Source: an uncultured SAR86 cluster bacterium (GTDB lineage Bacteria; Pseudomonadota; Gammaproteobacteria; Magnimaribacterales; TMED112). Taken from it: a stretch of 64,000 nucleotides of DNA. The stretch spans positions 90,115 through 154,114 of the forward strand of contig CACEYZ010000002.1 in NCBI GenBank assembly GCA_902563885.1. The letters run 5' to 3'. The translations under genes and the position numbers were made by a program. Numbering within the stretch: position 1 is the first letter of the stretch; each line of letters begins with the position of its first letter. Positions 1 to 7,486 of this stretch are shown piece by piece. The notes under the pieces are model-generated. The model saw only the letters and a program-made list of their open reading frames with translations, was not told the origin of the DNA and did no database searches.

Positions 1-380
1 TAGATAATAAGATTGAATCTCAGGAGCTTGGTTTTTCATTTTTAAATGAAGAAAATGTGCTGGATCAGCTTGGAAGTGATCTCCAAATGCGACTTAATAT
101 TAAAAATGGTGTTGATAACTTTTTCTTAAATGTAATTACAAATACAGAAGGGAAAATTGTTGAACGTGAATATAAGGTAGTTGGAGAGGAGGTTATTAAA
201 AAGAAATTTGGAAATATTAATTGCATAAAAGTTAAAGCAACATCAAATGATGCGGGAGAAATAACTTATTATATCTCACCGGAGTATGATTTTATGATTA
301 TTGATAGTTTCATAGAATTAAAAAATGGCAAAATTAATAAACTATCTCTAGTAGACGAACCTAAGTTTTTGGAAGAGTGA
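1..380 (+). CDS. DUF3108-type protein, C-terminal part (5' end outside window)
   Basis: The frame is open from the left edge (first whole codon at base 3), so only the last ~125 residues are present; the GTG at 57 is probably internal. The segment [20 protein letters not shown] followed by [15 protein letters not shown] resembles the second half of DUF3108 proteins, where a plus-G-x-x-x-x-x-K stretch precedes an 'iWls.d.dylPv' strand. DUF3108 proteins are usually exported and beta-rich with unknown function; the export signal would lie outside the window. The gene converges on dcd and overlaps it by 20 bp. Family assignment is by pattern only. Confidence 0.6.
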   Translation, partial: DNKIESQELGFSFLNEENVLDQLGSDLQMRLNIKNGVDNFFLNVITNTEGKIVEREYKVVGEEVIKKKFGNINCIKVKATSNDAGEITYYISPEYDFMIIDSFIELKNGKINKLSLVDEPKFLEE

Positions 381-927
381 CACCTGTTTGTCCCTGATAT
401 TTTCCTCCACGATCTTTATAGCTAGTCTTACAAACTTGGTCTGATTCAAAAAAAAGCATTTGAGCAACTCCCTCGTTAGCGTAAATTTTTGCAGGTAAAT
501 TAGTTGTGTTTGAAAACTCTAGAGTCACATGACCCTCCCATTCAGGCTCTAGCGGAGTTACATTTACAATAATTCCACATCTAGCATAGGTTGATTTTCC
601 AAGACATAGGGTAAGTATCGATCTTGGTATCTTGAAATATTCAACCGTTCTAGCAAGTGCAAAAGAATTTGGTGGAATAATACATTCACTATCTTGTATA
701 TCGACAAAACTTTTTTCATCAAAATTTTTAGGGTCAACTACCGACGAAAATGTATTTGTGAATATTTTAAATTCATTTGCACACCTTACATCGTAACCAT
801 AACTTGATACGCCATAGGAGATTACTTTTTTATTATCAACTTCTCTAATTTGCTCTTTTTCAAAAGGTTTAATAAGCTGATTTTTTTCTGCCTGTTCAAT
901 AATCCAATTATCAGATTTAATGCTCAT
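361..927 (-). CDS. dcd: dCTP deaminase
   Basis: 188 residues, the usual length for the family. Dcd deaminates dCTP to dUTP, the first step of one route to dTMP, in the cytoplasm. Visible signatures: [15 protein letters not shown] (residues 42-56), the nucleotide-binding [18 protein letters not shown] (111-128) and the catalytic Glu137 in GHVTLEFSN, with the C-terminal [13 protein letters not shown] that closes over the substrate. The ATG at 927 overlaps the recR stop as ATGA, so it is probably translated by coupling at the end of the recX-dnaX-recR operon. Convergent with the upstream DUF3108 gene (20-bp overlap). Confidence 0.95.
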   Translation of the reverse strand: MSIKSDNWIIEQAEKNQLIKPFEKEQIREVDNKKVISYGVSSYGYDVRCANEFKIFTNTFSSVVDPKNFDEKSFVDIQDSECIIPPNSFALARTVEYFKIPRSILTLCLGKSTYARCGIIVNVTPLEPEWEGHVTLEFSNTTNLPAKIYANEGVAQMLFFESDQVCKTSYKDRGGKYQGQTGVTLPKT

Positions 928-1529
928 TCTTTGATTTCTCTTCTACCCTGAATAGCTCTGCCTAAAGTAGTATTATCAACATACTCCAATTCCCCTCCCA
1001 TTGGAACTCCATAGGCTATTCTAGTGACTTTAACTTCTTCTTTTATGATCTGATCTCTAATATAGAATGATGTTGCGTCCCCCTCCACTGTTGGACTAGT
1101 TGCAACTATTATTTCTTTAATATTCGAATTAGTAATTTGTTGGATTAATTTAGGAATGCCTAATTCTTCAGGGCCTAAGCCATCTATTGGAGAAAGTCTG
1201 CCCATCAAAACAAAATATTTACCCTTAAAAGTTCCAGAATTTTCTATTGCAAGTACATCTGATGGATTTTCAACTATGCATAGCATATTTTGATCTCTTT
1301 TTTCATCACTGCATATATTACAAATGCTTTGCTCAGTTAAATTTCTACATTGGTTACAATTTCTAATTTGTTCGGTTGCTAACCTTAGTAGATCAGATAA
1401 ATTTTTGGCTTTATCCCTGTTTTTTTCAAGTATATTAAATGCCATCCTTTGTGCAGATTTGATGCCGACGCCAGGCAAAATAGTTAAAGCATTTATCAAT
1501 TCATTTAACAGATTAGAGTCATTCTTCAT
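924..1529 (-). CDS. recR: recombination mediator RecR
   Basis: 201 residues from the ATG at 1529; a TTG at 1535 is in frame but less likely. RecR acts with RecF/RecO to load RecA on SSB-coated gapped DNA. It shows the helix-hairpin-helix [14 protein letters not shown] (18-31), a C4 zinc finger with Cys58, 61, 70 and 73, and a Toprim domain (about 81-175) including [14 protein letters not shown]. It overlaps the dnaX end by 11 bp and dcd by 4 bp. In most proteobacteria ybaB lies between dnaX and recR; here the two coding regions overlap directly, so ybaB is absent from this position. Confidence 0.95.
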   Translation of the reverse strand: MKNDSNLLNELINALTILPGVGIKSAQRMAFNILEKNRDKAKNLSDLLRLATEQIRNCNQCRNLTEQSICNICSDEKRDQNMLCIVENPSDVLAIENSGTFKGKYFVLMGRLSPIDGLGPEELGIPKLIQQITNSNIKEIIVATSPTVEGDATSFYIRDQIIKEEVKVTRIAYGVPMGGELEYVDNTTLGRAIQGRREIKE

Positions 1530-3093
1530 GGTCAATAATTATTAGTTTCTCTTTATTTAAAGTCTTGTCGTAGTTTTCTTGTAAATTTTTAACTAGTGAG
1601 CTGTTGATTATCTCTTTTTGAAAATCTTCAATTTGTTCTTTTCTTTTTTTCTTCCAATTGTTTGAAGGTGTATCAATTACTTTATCTATCTCCTCAATTT
1701 CTATATTAAGATTACCAAAACCTGCATTTTCAAGGGATTTTTTTAATTCAAAAATATTATCTTCCTTTATTCTTTTCGCAAACATCTTCTCTCCAAAAAA
1801 AATTACTTTGTCATGGGATGATTCTTTTATCTCGAGGTTTGCAAAATGGGTTCTAGTAGGGCCAACAATATCAAGACTTTCAAAAGTTTCTAACCACAAT
1901 TTAGGATCTAATTTTTTTTCTTCATTTATTTGCTTAGATTCCTCTATTTCAATATTTTCCTCAGACTTTTGAGGTATTTCATATTTAGTTTTCTTGGAAG
2001 TTTCTATTGATTGGCCTTCAGACTTTTTTTTTGAATCGTCTTTAATTCCTTCGCTAGAGTCTTTTTTGTTATCACTGAATGACAAACATTTCAAAACACT
2101 TATTTCAAATGCTTCTCTTATTCTTCCAGAAATTTGAGACTCATTAAATCCAGAATTAAAAAATTGATGATATAAATGAGCGTCCTGAGCATCATTTCCT
2201 TTAATCATCTTTTCTATTATTTGTTCATGCAACTTGGCTAAAACCCTTTCAAATAGAATATGGTAATTCGTATCAAGTTCATAAAAACGTTTTAGTTCGT
2301 TGATAATATTTTCAACATTATTTTTTGAAATATCACTTAATAATTTATCCACAGATGATTTATCTATTAGCCCATGAAATTTTGACATCTCTGCCTCAGT
2401 TATATTGTTATTGCATTGGAAAGCAGCCTGATCTGCAAGGGTAATTGAGTCTCTTATTGATCCTCTAGCTAATTCAACCAATAAATCTATTGCACCATCA
2501 TCGAATGAAATATTTTCTTTTTTAAAAATATTTTTTATGTTCTCTGCAATGGAATTATCCGAAACAACCTTTAAGTTAAACTGCAAGCATCTCGATATAA
2601 TTGTTTTAGGAATTTTATCTGACTCTGTAGTTGCCATTAAAAATACTACGTGTTCGGGGGGCTCCTCTAATGTCTTAAGCATAGCATTCCAGGCATTTTT
2701 AGAGAGCATATGGACCTCATCTATAAGATAGATTTTGTATTTCCCATTTGAAGGACTGTATTGAACGCTATCCAGCAGCTCTCTCATTTCTTCAACTCTG
2801 CTATTTGATGCTGCGTCTATTTCTATTAAATCTAAATGGGAGTTATTTTGTATGTCTATGCAACTAGGGCATTTGCCACATACATCACCTTTATCAAAAT
2901 CATATTGCTGACAGTTTAGCGCTTTTGCAAATAGTCTAGCAAGCGATGTTTTACCAATTCCCCTTGTGCCAGAAAAGATATAACCGTTGTGAATTTTTTG
3001 ATTTTTAATTATATTTCTTAATGCAACGACTGCATGATCTTGTCCTATTACTTCTGAAAAAGATTTTGGTCTGTATTTTGTTGCTAAAGTCAT
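1519..3093 (-). CDS. dnaX: DNA polymerase III subunits gamma and tau
   Basis: 524 residues (E. coli tau is 643). The N-terminal AAA+ clamp-loader ATPase has Walker A GTRGIGKT (42-49), a zinc module with Cys61, 72, 75 and 78, Walker B IYLIDEVHM (121-129) and sensor region IISRCLQF near 165-172. Residues ~330-400 are a low-complexity Lys/Glu/Ser linker, followed by a tau-like C-terminal domain. A slippery A-rich stretch at codons 355-357 could give a shorter gamma form (separate entry). The ATG at 3093 overlaps the recX stop as ATGA. It belongs to the minus-strand operon XRE-lipoprotein-recX-dnaX-recR-dcd. Confidence 0.96.
   Translation of the reverse strand: MTLATKYRPKSFSEVIGQDHAVVALRNIIKNQKIHNGYIFSGTRGIGKTSLARLFAKALNCQQYDFDKGDVCGKCPSCIDIQNNSHLDLIEIDAASNSRVEEMRELLDSVQYSPSNGKYKIYLIDEVHMLSKNAWNAMLKTLEEPPEHVVFLMATTESDKIPKTIISRCLQFNLKVVSDNSIAENIKNIFKKENISFDDGAIDLLVELARGSIRDSITLADQAAFQCNNNITEAEMSKFHGLIDKSSVDKLLSDISKNNVENIINELKRFYELDTNYHILFERVLAKLHEQIIEKMIKGNDAQDAHLYHQFFNSGFNESQISGRIREAFEISVLKCLSFSDNKKDSSEGIKDDSKKKSEGQSIETSKKTKYEIPQKSEENIEIEESKQINEEKKLDPKLWLETFESLDIVGPTRTHFANLEIKESSHDKVIFFGEKMFAKRIKEDNIFELKKSLENAGFGNLNIEIEEIDKVIDTPSNNWKKKRKEQIEDFQKEIINSSLVKNLQENYDKTLNKEKLIIIDHEE
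2018..2032 (-). promoter_or_regulatory. dnaX: putative programmed -1 frameshift site in dnaX
   Basis: On the coding strand the reading is TCA AAA AAA AAG TCT GAA. The heptamer A AAA AAG is in the frame needed for -1 slippage, and the shifted frame reads AAA AAA GTC TGA, a stop one codon after the slip. The result would be a gamma-like protein of about 358 residues (K357, then Val) holding the ATPase and linker. E. coli dnaX uses the same heptamer with a stop one codon later. A purine-rich GAAGGA lies about 16 nt upstream, farther than the E. coli stimulator. I see no strong downstream hairpin. Nine A's in an AT-rich genome could also arise by chance. Confidence 0.6.
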
Positions 3094-3524
3094 ATATCAA
3101 GGTTTGTTGACCCTATTATTATTTCATAAGTGAAACCTCGGTAGGACAAAAATCTCAAAATCTTTTGCTTATCTTCATAATTAAGTTTTTTGTTACCAAT
3201 TTTTTTTTCTGCAACATTTTTACAAATAGCATGCCAATCAATATTGAGCGAATATAAATCGTAATCGTTTTTTGAGATTGAATTTTTCTGAAGAAGTTGT
3301 TCTATGTAATTTGGTCCATAACCTGCTTCACTTTTCGATTTTATAAGAGATTCAGCAAATCGCTTATCTGATAACAAATTTTTATCAATAAGTTTATTTA
3401 TTAGCTCTTCAACTTGTTCTTCATTATCTTGAAACTTTTGAATTTTGCTTTTTAATTGTGAAATGGAGTGCTCCCTTCTTGATAGGATATCTAGCGCTTT
3501 ATTCCAAAGATTTACTTCTGGCAA
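3090..3524 (-). CDS. recX: regulatory protein RecX
   Basis: 144 residues. RecX binds the RecA filament and limits its activity. The pattern NKALDILSRREHSISQLKSK near residues 8-27, RFAESLIKSKSEAGYGPNYI and the following Q-L-L-Q-K are the three-helix repeat signatures of RecX. The only plausible start is a TTG at 3524, three bases after the stop of the lipoprotein gene, which suggests translational coupling. Its end overlaps dnaX by 4 bp. Elsewhere recX usually neighbours recA; here it sits with other replication and repair genes. Confidence 0.85.
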   Translation of the reverse strand: MPEVNLWNKALDILSRREHSISQLKSKIQKFQDNEEQVEELINKLIDKNLLSDKRFAESLIKSKSEAGYGPNYIEQLLQKNSISKNDYDLYSLNIDWHAICKNVAEKKIGNKKLNYEDKQKILRFLSYRGFTYEIIIGSTNLDI

Positions 3525-3527
3525 TTC

Positions 3528-4022
3528 TTATTCAAGTGGAACTACTCTCGTTCTGCCGGCAGACCTGATAATTCTAACTTCATCTCCTTTACGGAAATTA
3601 TAGTTTAGGTCTTCTGATATTTCTTGCACTACTGAGATTTCTTTTCCATTATTTTCAAGAAGAATTATTAATTCTAGCCCTTTCTTTCTTGATAGAGACT
3701 CTCCTACTTCACTTCCAACAACTGAACCAACTAGTCCTCCAACTAATCCACCTATTAACTCCGAGGTTTCACCATCACCGTCAGCTGATCTTTTTGCAGC
3801 AGATCCAGTTACAATTGCACCAATTACAGCACCCGATGCAGTTCCAGCATCTCTATCCCCCTCTATAATTACCTCTTTGACTGATACAACAGTACCAGAG
3901 AGAACTATTTGAGATTTTCCTGCTGCATCTCTAGGCACAACATTTGGCTTGAATCCACCAGTAGCGCAGCTAGTTAGAAAGATTAGAGAAAAGGTTAAAA
4001 ATATTTTAATTTTCTTGCTCAT
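3528..4022 (-). CDS. glycine-zipper outer-membrane lipoprotein (SlyB/Pcp-like)
   Basis: 164 residues with a lipoprotein signal ending LTSC (Cys19). After a beta-type segment (SQIVLSGTVVSVKEVIIEGD) comes a Gly/Ala-rich stretch, residues ~60-110, containing AVIGAIVTGSA and LIGGLVGGLVGSVVGSEVG, the glycine-zipper membrane segment of SlyB/17-kDa-antigen proteins. A C-terminal part (~115-164) with NFRKGDEVRIIRSAGRTRV ends it. The family is thought to support the outer membrane; a precise role is unknown. The ATG lies inside the preceding XRE gene (17-bp overlap) and the stop is 3 bp before recX. Confidence 0.8.
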   Translation of the reverse strand: MSKKIKIFLTFSLIFLTSCATGGFKPNVVPRDAAGKSQIVLSGTVVSVKEVIIEGDRDAGTASGAVIGAIVTGSAAKRSADGDGETSELIGGLVGGLVGSVVGSEVGESLSRKKGLELIILLENNGKEISVVQEISEDLNYNFRKGDEVRIIRSAGRTRVVPLE

Positions 4023-4269
4023 ATTTACTTTGATTTATCATAAGAGGAAAAGTTCCATCATGTAATTTAAATAAGTCCTCAACTTTACAATTCAATATTG
4101 TAGCAATCTTTAATGATAGGACTGTAGAGGGAATATAAACCCCATTTTCAATTGCATTGATACTTTTACGTGATACCTGAACGGCTTCTGCTAAAACAGC
4201 TTGAGTTATACCGGCCTCTTTTCTTTTAAACGTTAGTAGTACTTCTAAATCTTTATGATTTTTACCCAT
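4006..4269 (-). CDS. XRE-family transcriptional regulator
   Basis: 87 residues that are almost entirely one Cro/C1-type helix-turn-helix (about 10-65): LLTFKRKEAGITQAVLAEAV, then VSRKSINAIENGVYIPSTVL as the recognition part. Such small YozG/Xre-like proteins are common single-domain repressors. It is the first gene of the minus-strand operon that continues through a lipoprotein gene into recX-dnaX-recR-dcd. A long inverted repeat lies in its own upstream region, shared with a divergent heat-shock gene, which suggests autoregulation. The target genes are inferred from position only. Confidence 0.85.
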   Translation of the reverse strand: MGKNHKDLEVLLTFKRKEAGITQAVLAEAVQVSRKSINAIENGVYIPSTVLSLKIATILNCKVEDLFKLHDGTFPLMINQSKYEQEN

Positions 4270-4290
4270 TTATATTTTCCTTATTAAATA

Positions 4291-4358
4291 TTAATGTAAC
4301 TTAAACTACTCATTAATTCAAAAAAAATCAATATTTTGAGAAGTATAAGTTACATTTA
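4291..4358. promoter_or_regulatory. paired inverted half-sites, putative operator
   Basis: TTAATGTAACTTAAACT (4291-4307) and AGTATAAGTTACATTTA (4342-4358) are reverse complements at 15 of 17 positions, with a perfect 11-bp core (AATGTAACTTA / TAAGTTACATT). Core centres are 53 bp apart, about five helical turns, so both half-sites face the same side of the DNA. They lie between the divergent XRE regulator and the small heat-shock gene. A natural reading is a looping or cooperative operator for the XRE protein; that is inference. Confidence 0.5.
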
Positions 4359-4369
4359 TTAAAAAAAAC

Positions 4370-4396
4370 TTGATTTTTGAAAACTAATCTATAAAT
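4370..4396 (+). promoter_or_regulatory. putative promoter of the small heat-shock gene
   Basis: A -35-like TTGATT at 4370-4375 is followed by a -10-like TATAAAT at 4390-4396, giving a start near 4403 and a leader of about 58 nt. The spacer is short (14 nt) for a sigma-70 promoter. CTTGAT would also be a partial match to the sigma-32 -35 box, but no CCCCAT-type -10 is visible. The predicted start lies immediately before the first leader hairpin. Confidence 0.35.
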
Positions 4397-4405
4397 TATT
4401 TGATG

Positions 4406-4454
4406 TTGGTGCTCGGGTGAGGCCAGCAATTAATTAACTAGTCGCTTATAAGGA
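4406..4454 (+). promoter_or_regulatory. ROSE-like RNA thermometer in the hsp20 5' leader
   Basis: Two stem-loops can be drawn. Hairpin 1: UUGG (4406-4409) pairs with CCAG (4423-4426), with inner CUC (4412-4414) pairing GAG (4419-4421) around a GGGU loop. Hairpin 2: UCGCU (4442-4446) pairs with AGGA (4451-4454) around a UAUA loop, leaving one unpaired G. UCGCU fits the U(U/C)GCU anti-Shine-Dalgarno element of ROSE thermometers, and AGGA is part of the strong ribosome site AGGAGG. ROSE elements are known upstream of small heat-shock genes in proteobacteria. Folding was done by hand. Confidence 0.6.
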
Positions 4455-4461
4455 GGACATT

Positions 4462-4878
4462 ATGTTAATAAATTTTACTGATCCAATGTTTTCAAACCGA
4501 GTTTTAGGTTTTGAAACACTCGTAGATAGACTCGAAAGAATTTCTAATGAGTCTCAATCTGGTTACCCACCTTACAATATTTTTAAGGATGGGCTTAAGT
4601 TTAAGATAGAAATTGCTCTAGCAGGCATCGATAAAAAAGATGTTGATATTGAGCTATGTGATGGAGTGCTAACAATTAAGCATGATGGTCCTAAGGAGGA
4701 CAATTCTGCTGAAGAGGCATTGCACAAAGGCATAGCCAAAAGAGCATTTAAGCTAAAATTTACTTTAGCAGAAGATCTTGAAGTTTTAGGTGCTGCAATA
4801 AAAAATGGTTTACTTACTGTTAACCTTGAAAGAGTAGTACCTGACCATAAAAAACCTCGTGTAATTGAGGTAAAATAA
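4462..4878 (+). CDS. Hsp20/alpha-crystallin family small heat-shock protein
   Basis: 138 residues, close to IbpA length. These chaperones hold unfolding proteins for later refolding by DnaK/ClpB. The N-terminus (FSNRVLGFETLVDRL, then GYPPYNIFKDG) matches IbpA-type proteins. An alpha-crystallin domain follows (~38-128) with FKIEIALAGIDKKDVDIELC and the closing GLLTVNLERVVPDHKKPR. The C-terminal IEV may act as the I-x-I/V oligomerisation motif. The start is set by the strong SD AAGGAGG (4450-4456) just before ATG. Regulation is probably translational through the ROSE-like leader, and possibly transcriptional through the paired half-sites upstream. Confidence 0.93.
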   Translation: MLINFTDPMFSNRVLGFETLVDRLERISNESQSGYPPYNIFKDGLKFKIEIALAGIDKKDVDIELCDGVLTIKHDGPKEDNSAEEALHKGIAKRAFKLKFTLAEDLEVLGAAIKNGLLTVNLERVVPDHKKPRVIEVK

Positions 4879-4883
4879 CTACG

Positions 4884-4905
4884 GGGCGGGAAACCGCCCT
4901 TCACT
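4884..4905 (+). terminator. GC hairpin after hsp20, just before the dsbD start
   Basis: GGGCGG (4884-4889) and CCGCCC (4894-4899) form a perfect 6-bp GC stem closed by a GAAA tetraloop, followed by TTCACTTT. It stands out in this AT-rich sequence. The U-tract is weak, so termination may be partial. The hairpin ends 8 bases before the dsbD ATG, where no Shine-Dalgarno is visible, so it may also limit dsbD translation or separate the two genes. Confidence 0.6.
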
Positions 4906-4907
4906 TT

Positions 4908-6890
4908 ATGAAATCTATAACAAAATTATTTTTATATCTATTAATAACCTTAGGTATAAGTGTTCAAAGCAGTGTTCAAAATGAATACTCTTCATTTTCA
5001 GTTATAGGTAAAAACAATATAATAAATAAACCTGGAGCAATCGAGCTGGGTTTTAAATTCGCTTTAAAAGATGGTTGGCATACGTATTGGTTAAATGCTG
5101 GTGATTCTGGAGGACCTGCTGTATTTGAATATAAAAATAATTCTAATTTAGTTATTTCTGACATAACCTGGCCTGGACCTCAAAAGATTCCATACCCACC
5201 TCTCATGACATATGGATTTAAAAATGATCTGGTTATTCCTTTTAAGTTAACTCTTAATAACTTAGAAGATTCTCAAATAGAAATAAAAACAAAATTTTTA
5301 GTTTGTGATGATATTTGCGTACCGCAAAATGATTCTTTCTCTCTAGAGTTAAAAAATGGGATTTTAAATATTAAACAAGCCCCAAATGAGCTTTTGAGAT
5401 GGAAATCTATTGTTCCCACAAGAGGGCCTCCGGTTAAGATAGTTTTTCCGAACCAAAATGGAGGCCTGGAGTTAATTTCAGATCAAATCGATGAAAGCTC
5501 ATATTTTTATCCATACATGGATGGTGTAATCGATTATTCAGTCGCACAAAAAATTTCAATTAAAAATCAAACACAAGAAAACTCACTATCTCTTTCCACA
5601 TTAGATACTTTTGATGGGCAAATCTCTGGAGTTATATCCTCAAAAAATGGGTTTAGTGAAATTAATGAAACAATTAAGATTACACCAACAGTTTTAGAAA
5701 GTTCTTTATCCGAGATAAGTTTAATAACAGCATTATTATTCGCTTTTATTGGAGGATTGATACTTAACCTAATGCCATGCGTTCTGCCAGTAATTGCTTT
5801 AAAGGCCTTTTCTCTTATAAAGAATTCACAAAATTCTAATAGCTCAATTACTCTAAATGCTTCCCTTTACGTATTTGGTGTTTTAGCAACTTTTTTAGGT
5901 ATTGCAGGAATTTTGATTGCATTGAAGGGAGCAGGTGAAAATATTGGTTGGGGCTATCAATTACAATCTCCAATTATCGTTGGTTTTCTTAGTACTTTAA
6001 TGTTTGTAATTGGCCTTATCCTTTTTACAGATATTGATTTTGGCAGCAGCTTAACAAAATTAGAAAATTTCAATAATACTTCTGGTGCATCGGGCTCATT
6101 TTTAACTGGAGTTTTGTCAGTTTTAGTTGCTTCACCTTGTACTGCCCCATTCATGGGTGCAGCATTAGGATATGCGCTTGTGCAATCTAATACTTTCTCG
6201 ATGCTGATTTTTCTATTCCTCGGACTTGGATTTGCATTGCCATATTTTCTAATAGCAATTTTCCCAAGACTTATTGAATTCTTGCCAAAACCAGGGGAGT
6301 GGATGAAATATTTAAAACAATTTTTTTCATTCTTAATGTTTGGAACAGCAATATGGTTGTTTTGGGTATTATCAAATCAGGTGGAGACAAACTCCCTTCT
6401 TACAATATTAATAGTTTGGCTAGTCATTTCTTTTTTCATATGGTTTGTACCTCTCAAAATTTCAAAGCCAATTAAATACTTAACTTCCTTGGTTATTTTA
6501 TTCTCCACTGTAATTTTTCTTGACTGGGATTTTAAGCAGAAAGGTACCGAAACTTTTGTTGATGAAAGCTCTTGGACTAAGGAGAGAGAAATTTCCCTTA
6601 GAAATGAGGGGTCAGCTTACTTCATTAATTTTACTGCAGCTTGGTGTATTACTTGTCAGGTAAATGAGAGGGTTGCTTTAACAGAGAGAACATTAAAAGA
6701 ATTTGATAAAAGAAATATAAAATATTTCAAAGCTGACTGGACAAATAGAAGCAACGAAATTTTCCAAGAATTAAAAAAATATGGTAGATCTGGTGTTCCT
6801 GTATATGTATTTTGGAATAAAAATCTAGATCAGCCTATAATTTTAAATGAAGTGTTAACAGAAAAATATGTAATGGAGGTTACAAAATGA
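4908..6890 (+). CDS. dsbD: DsbD/ScsB-family thiol:disulfide interchange protein
   Basis: 660 residues. A signal peptide (~1-24) leads into a periplasmic alpha domain with LKDGWHTYWLNAGDSGG and a Cys pair in VCDDICVPQ (~135-140). The membrane domain (~270-540) has about eight helices, with cysteines in LMPCVLPVIALKAFS and VLVASPCTAPFMGAALG, the pair that carries electrons across the membrane. A C-terminal thioredoxin-like domain has AAWCITCQVNE near 575-585. It passes reducing power from cytoplasmic thioredoxin to periplasmic partners. The next gene, a periplasmic redoxin, overlaps it by ATGA and is a likely partner. The N-terminal domain is closer to the ScsB type than to E. coli DsbD. Confidence 0.88.
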   Translation: MKSITKLFLYLLITLGISVQSSVQNEYSSFSVIGKNNIINKPGAIELGFKFALKDGWHTYWLNAGDSGGPAVFEYKNNSNLVISDITWPGPQKIPYPPLMTYGFKNDLVIPFKLTLNNLEDSQIEIKTKFLVCDDICVPQNDSFSLELKNGILNIKQAPNELLRWKSIVPTRGPPVKIVFPNQNGGLELISDQIDESSYFYPYMDGVIDYSVAQKISIKNQTQENSLSLSTLDTFDGQISGVISSKNGFSEINETIKITPTVLESSLSEISLITALLFAFIGGLILNLMPCVLPVIALKAFSLIKNSQNSNSSITLNASLYVFGVLATFLGIAGILIALKGAGENIGWGYQLQSPIIVGFLSTLMFVIGLILFTDIDFGSSLTKLENFNNTSGASGSFLTGVLSVLVASPCTAPFMGAALGYALVQSNTFSMLIFLFLGLGFALPYFLIAIFPRLIEFLPKPGEWMKYLKQFFSFLMFGTAIWLFWVLSNQVETNSLLTILIVWLVISFFIWFVPLKISKPIKYLTSLVILFSTVIFLDWDFKQKGTETFVDESSWTKEREISLRNEGSAYFINFTAAWCITCQVNERVALTERTLKEFDKRNIKYFKADWTNRSNEIFQELKKYGRSGVPVYVFWNKNLDQPIILNEVLTEKYVMEVTK

Positions 6891-7486
6891 AGGCTAAAAT
6901 TATTTTAATTATATTCTTTGCAATGAATATTTTTTCTCTTGCAAAAGTTGGAGAAACTGCACCAAACTTTTCACTGATTAATCAAGACAATAAAAATATA
7001 AACCTTGAGGAGTTTCGTGGCAAAAAAGTAGTGCTAGAGTGGACTAATCATGAATGTCCGTTTGTTAAACGGCACTATGAGACTGGCAACATGCAAAAAC
7101 TTCAAAAAGAATTAGTTGAAGACGATGTAATTTGGCTTTCTATTGTTTCTTCTGCAAAAGGCAAACAAGGGTACATAGATCAAGATCAAGCTAAGAAACT
7201 CACCCTAACAAGAAATGCATCCCCTAATCATGTTCTTCTTGATGAGGATGGTTCTGTAGGCAAAAAGTTTGCAGCTAAAACTACACCTCATATGTATGTA
7301 ATCGATGAAGATGGCATGCTTAAATATCAGGGTGCAATAGATAACCTTGGCACAATGGGCGCTCTTTTCAGTACGGATCTGTCGAAGGGAGTAAATTTTG
7401 TTAGAGAAGCAATTCAAAGTCTAAACGCAGGATTAGAAATTGAGAGTAGCAGCACAAGGCCTTATGGGTGTTCTATAAAATACTAA
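6887..7486 (+). CDS. periplasmic thioredoxin-fold redoxin (AhpC/TSA-like)
   Basis: 199 residues with a signal peptide (~1-19, cleavage near SLA-K). The mature N-terminus VGETAPNFSLINQDNKNINL is typical of peroxiredoxin/redoxin domains, and the active site is EWTNHECPFVKRHY with a single Cys57; a second cysteine lies at the tail (RPYGCSIKY, Cys195). A cis-Pro-like TTPHMYVIDEDG follows near 125-136. The family resembles peroxiredoxins that accept electrons from DsbD-type reductases, and the ATGA overlap with dsbD supports a functional pair. It converges on the HNH gene, sharing CTAA at the stops. Confidence 0.85.
   Translation: MKAKIILIIFFAMNIFSLAKVGETAPNFSLINQDNKNINLEEFRGKKVVLEWTNHECPFVKRHYETGNMQKLQKELVEDDVIWLSIVSSAKGKQGYIDQDQAKKLTLTRNASPNHVLLDEDGSVGKKFAAKTTPHMYVIDEDGMLKYQGAIDNLGTMGALFSTDLSKGVNFVREAIQSLNAGLEIESSSTRPYGCSIKY

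Noticed and set aside
4572..4904. 110-codon minus-strand frame opposite hsp20
   Set aside because: Shadow of the alpha-crystallin gene, Ser/Leu-rich without domain features.
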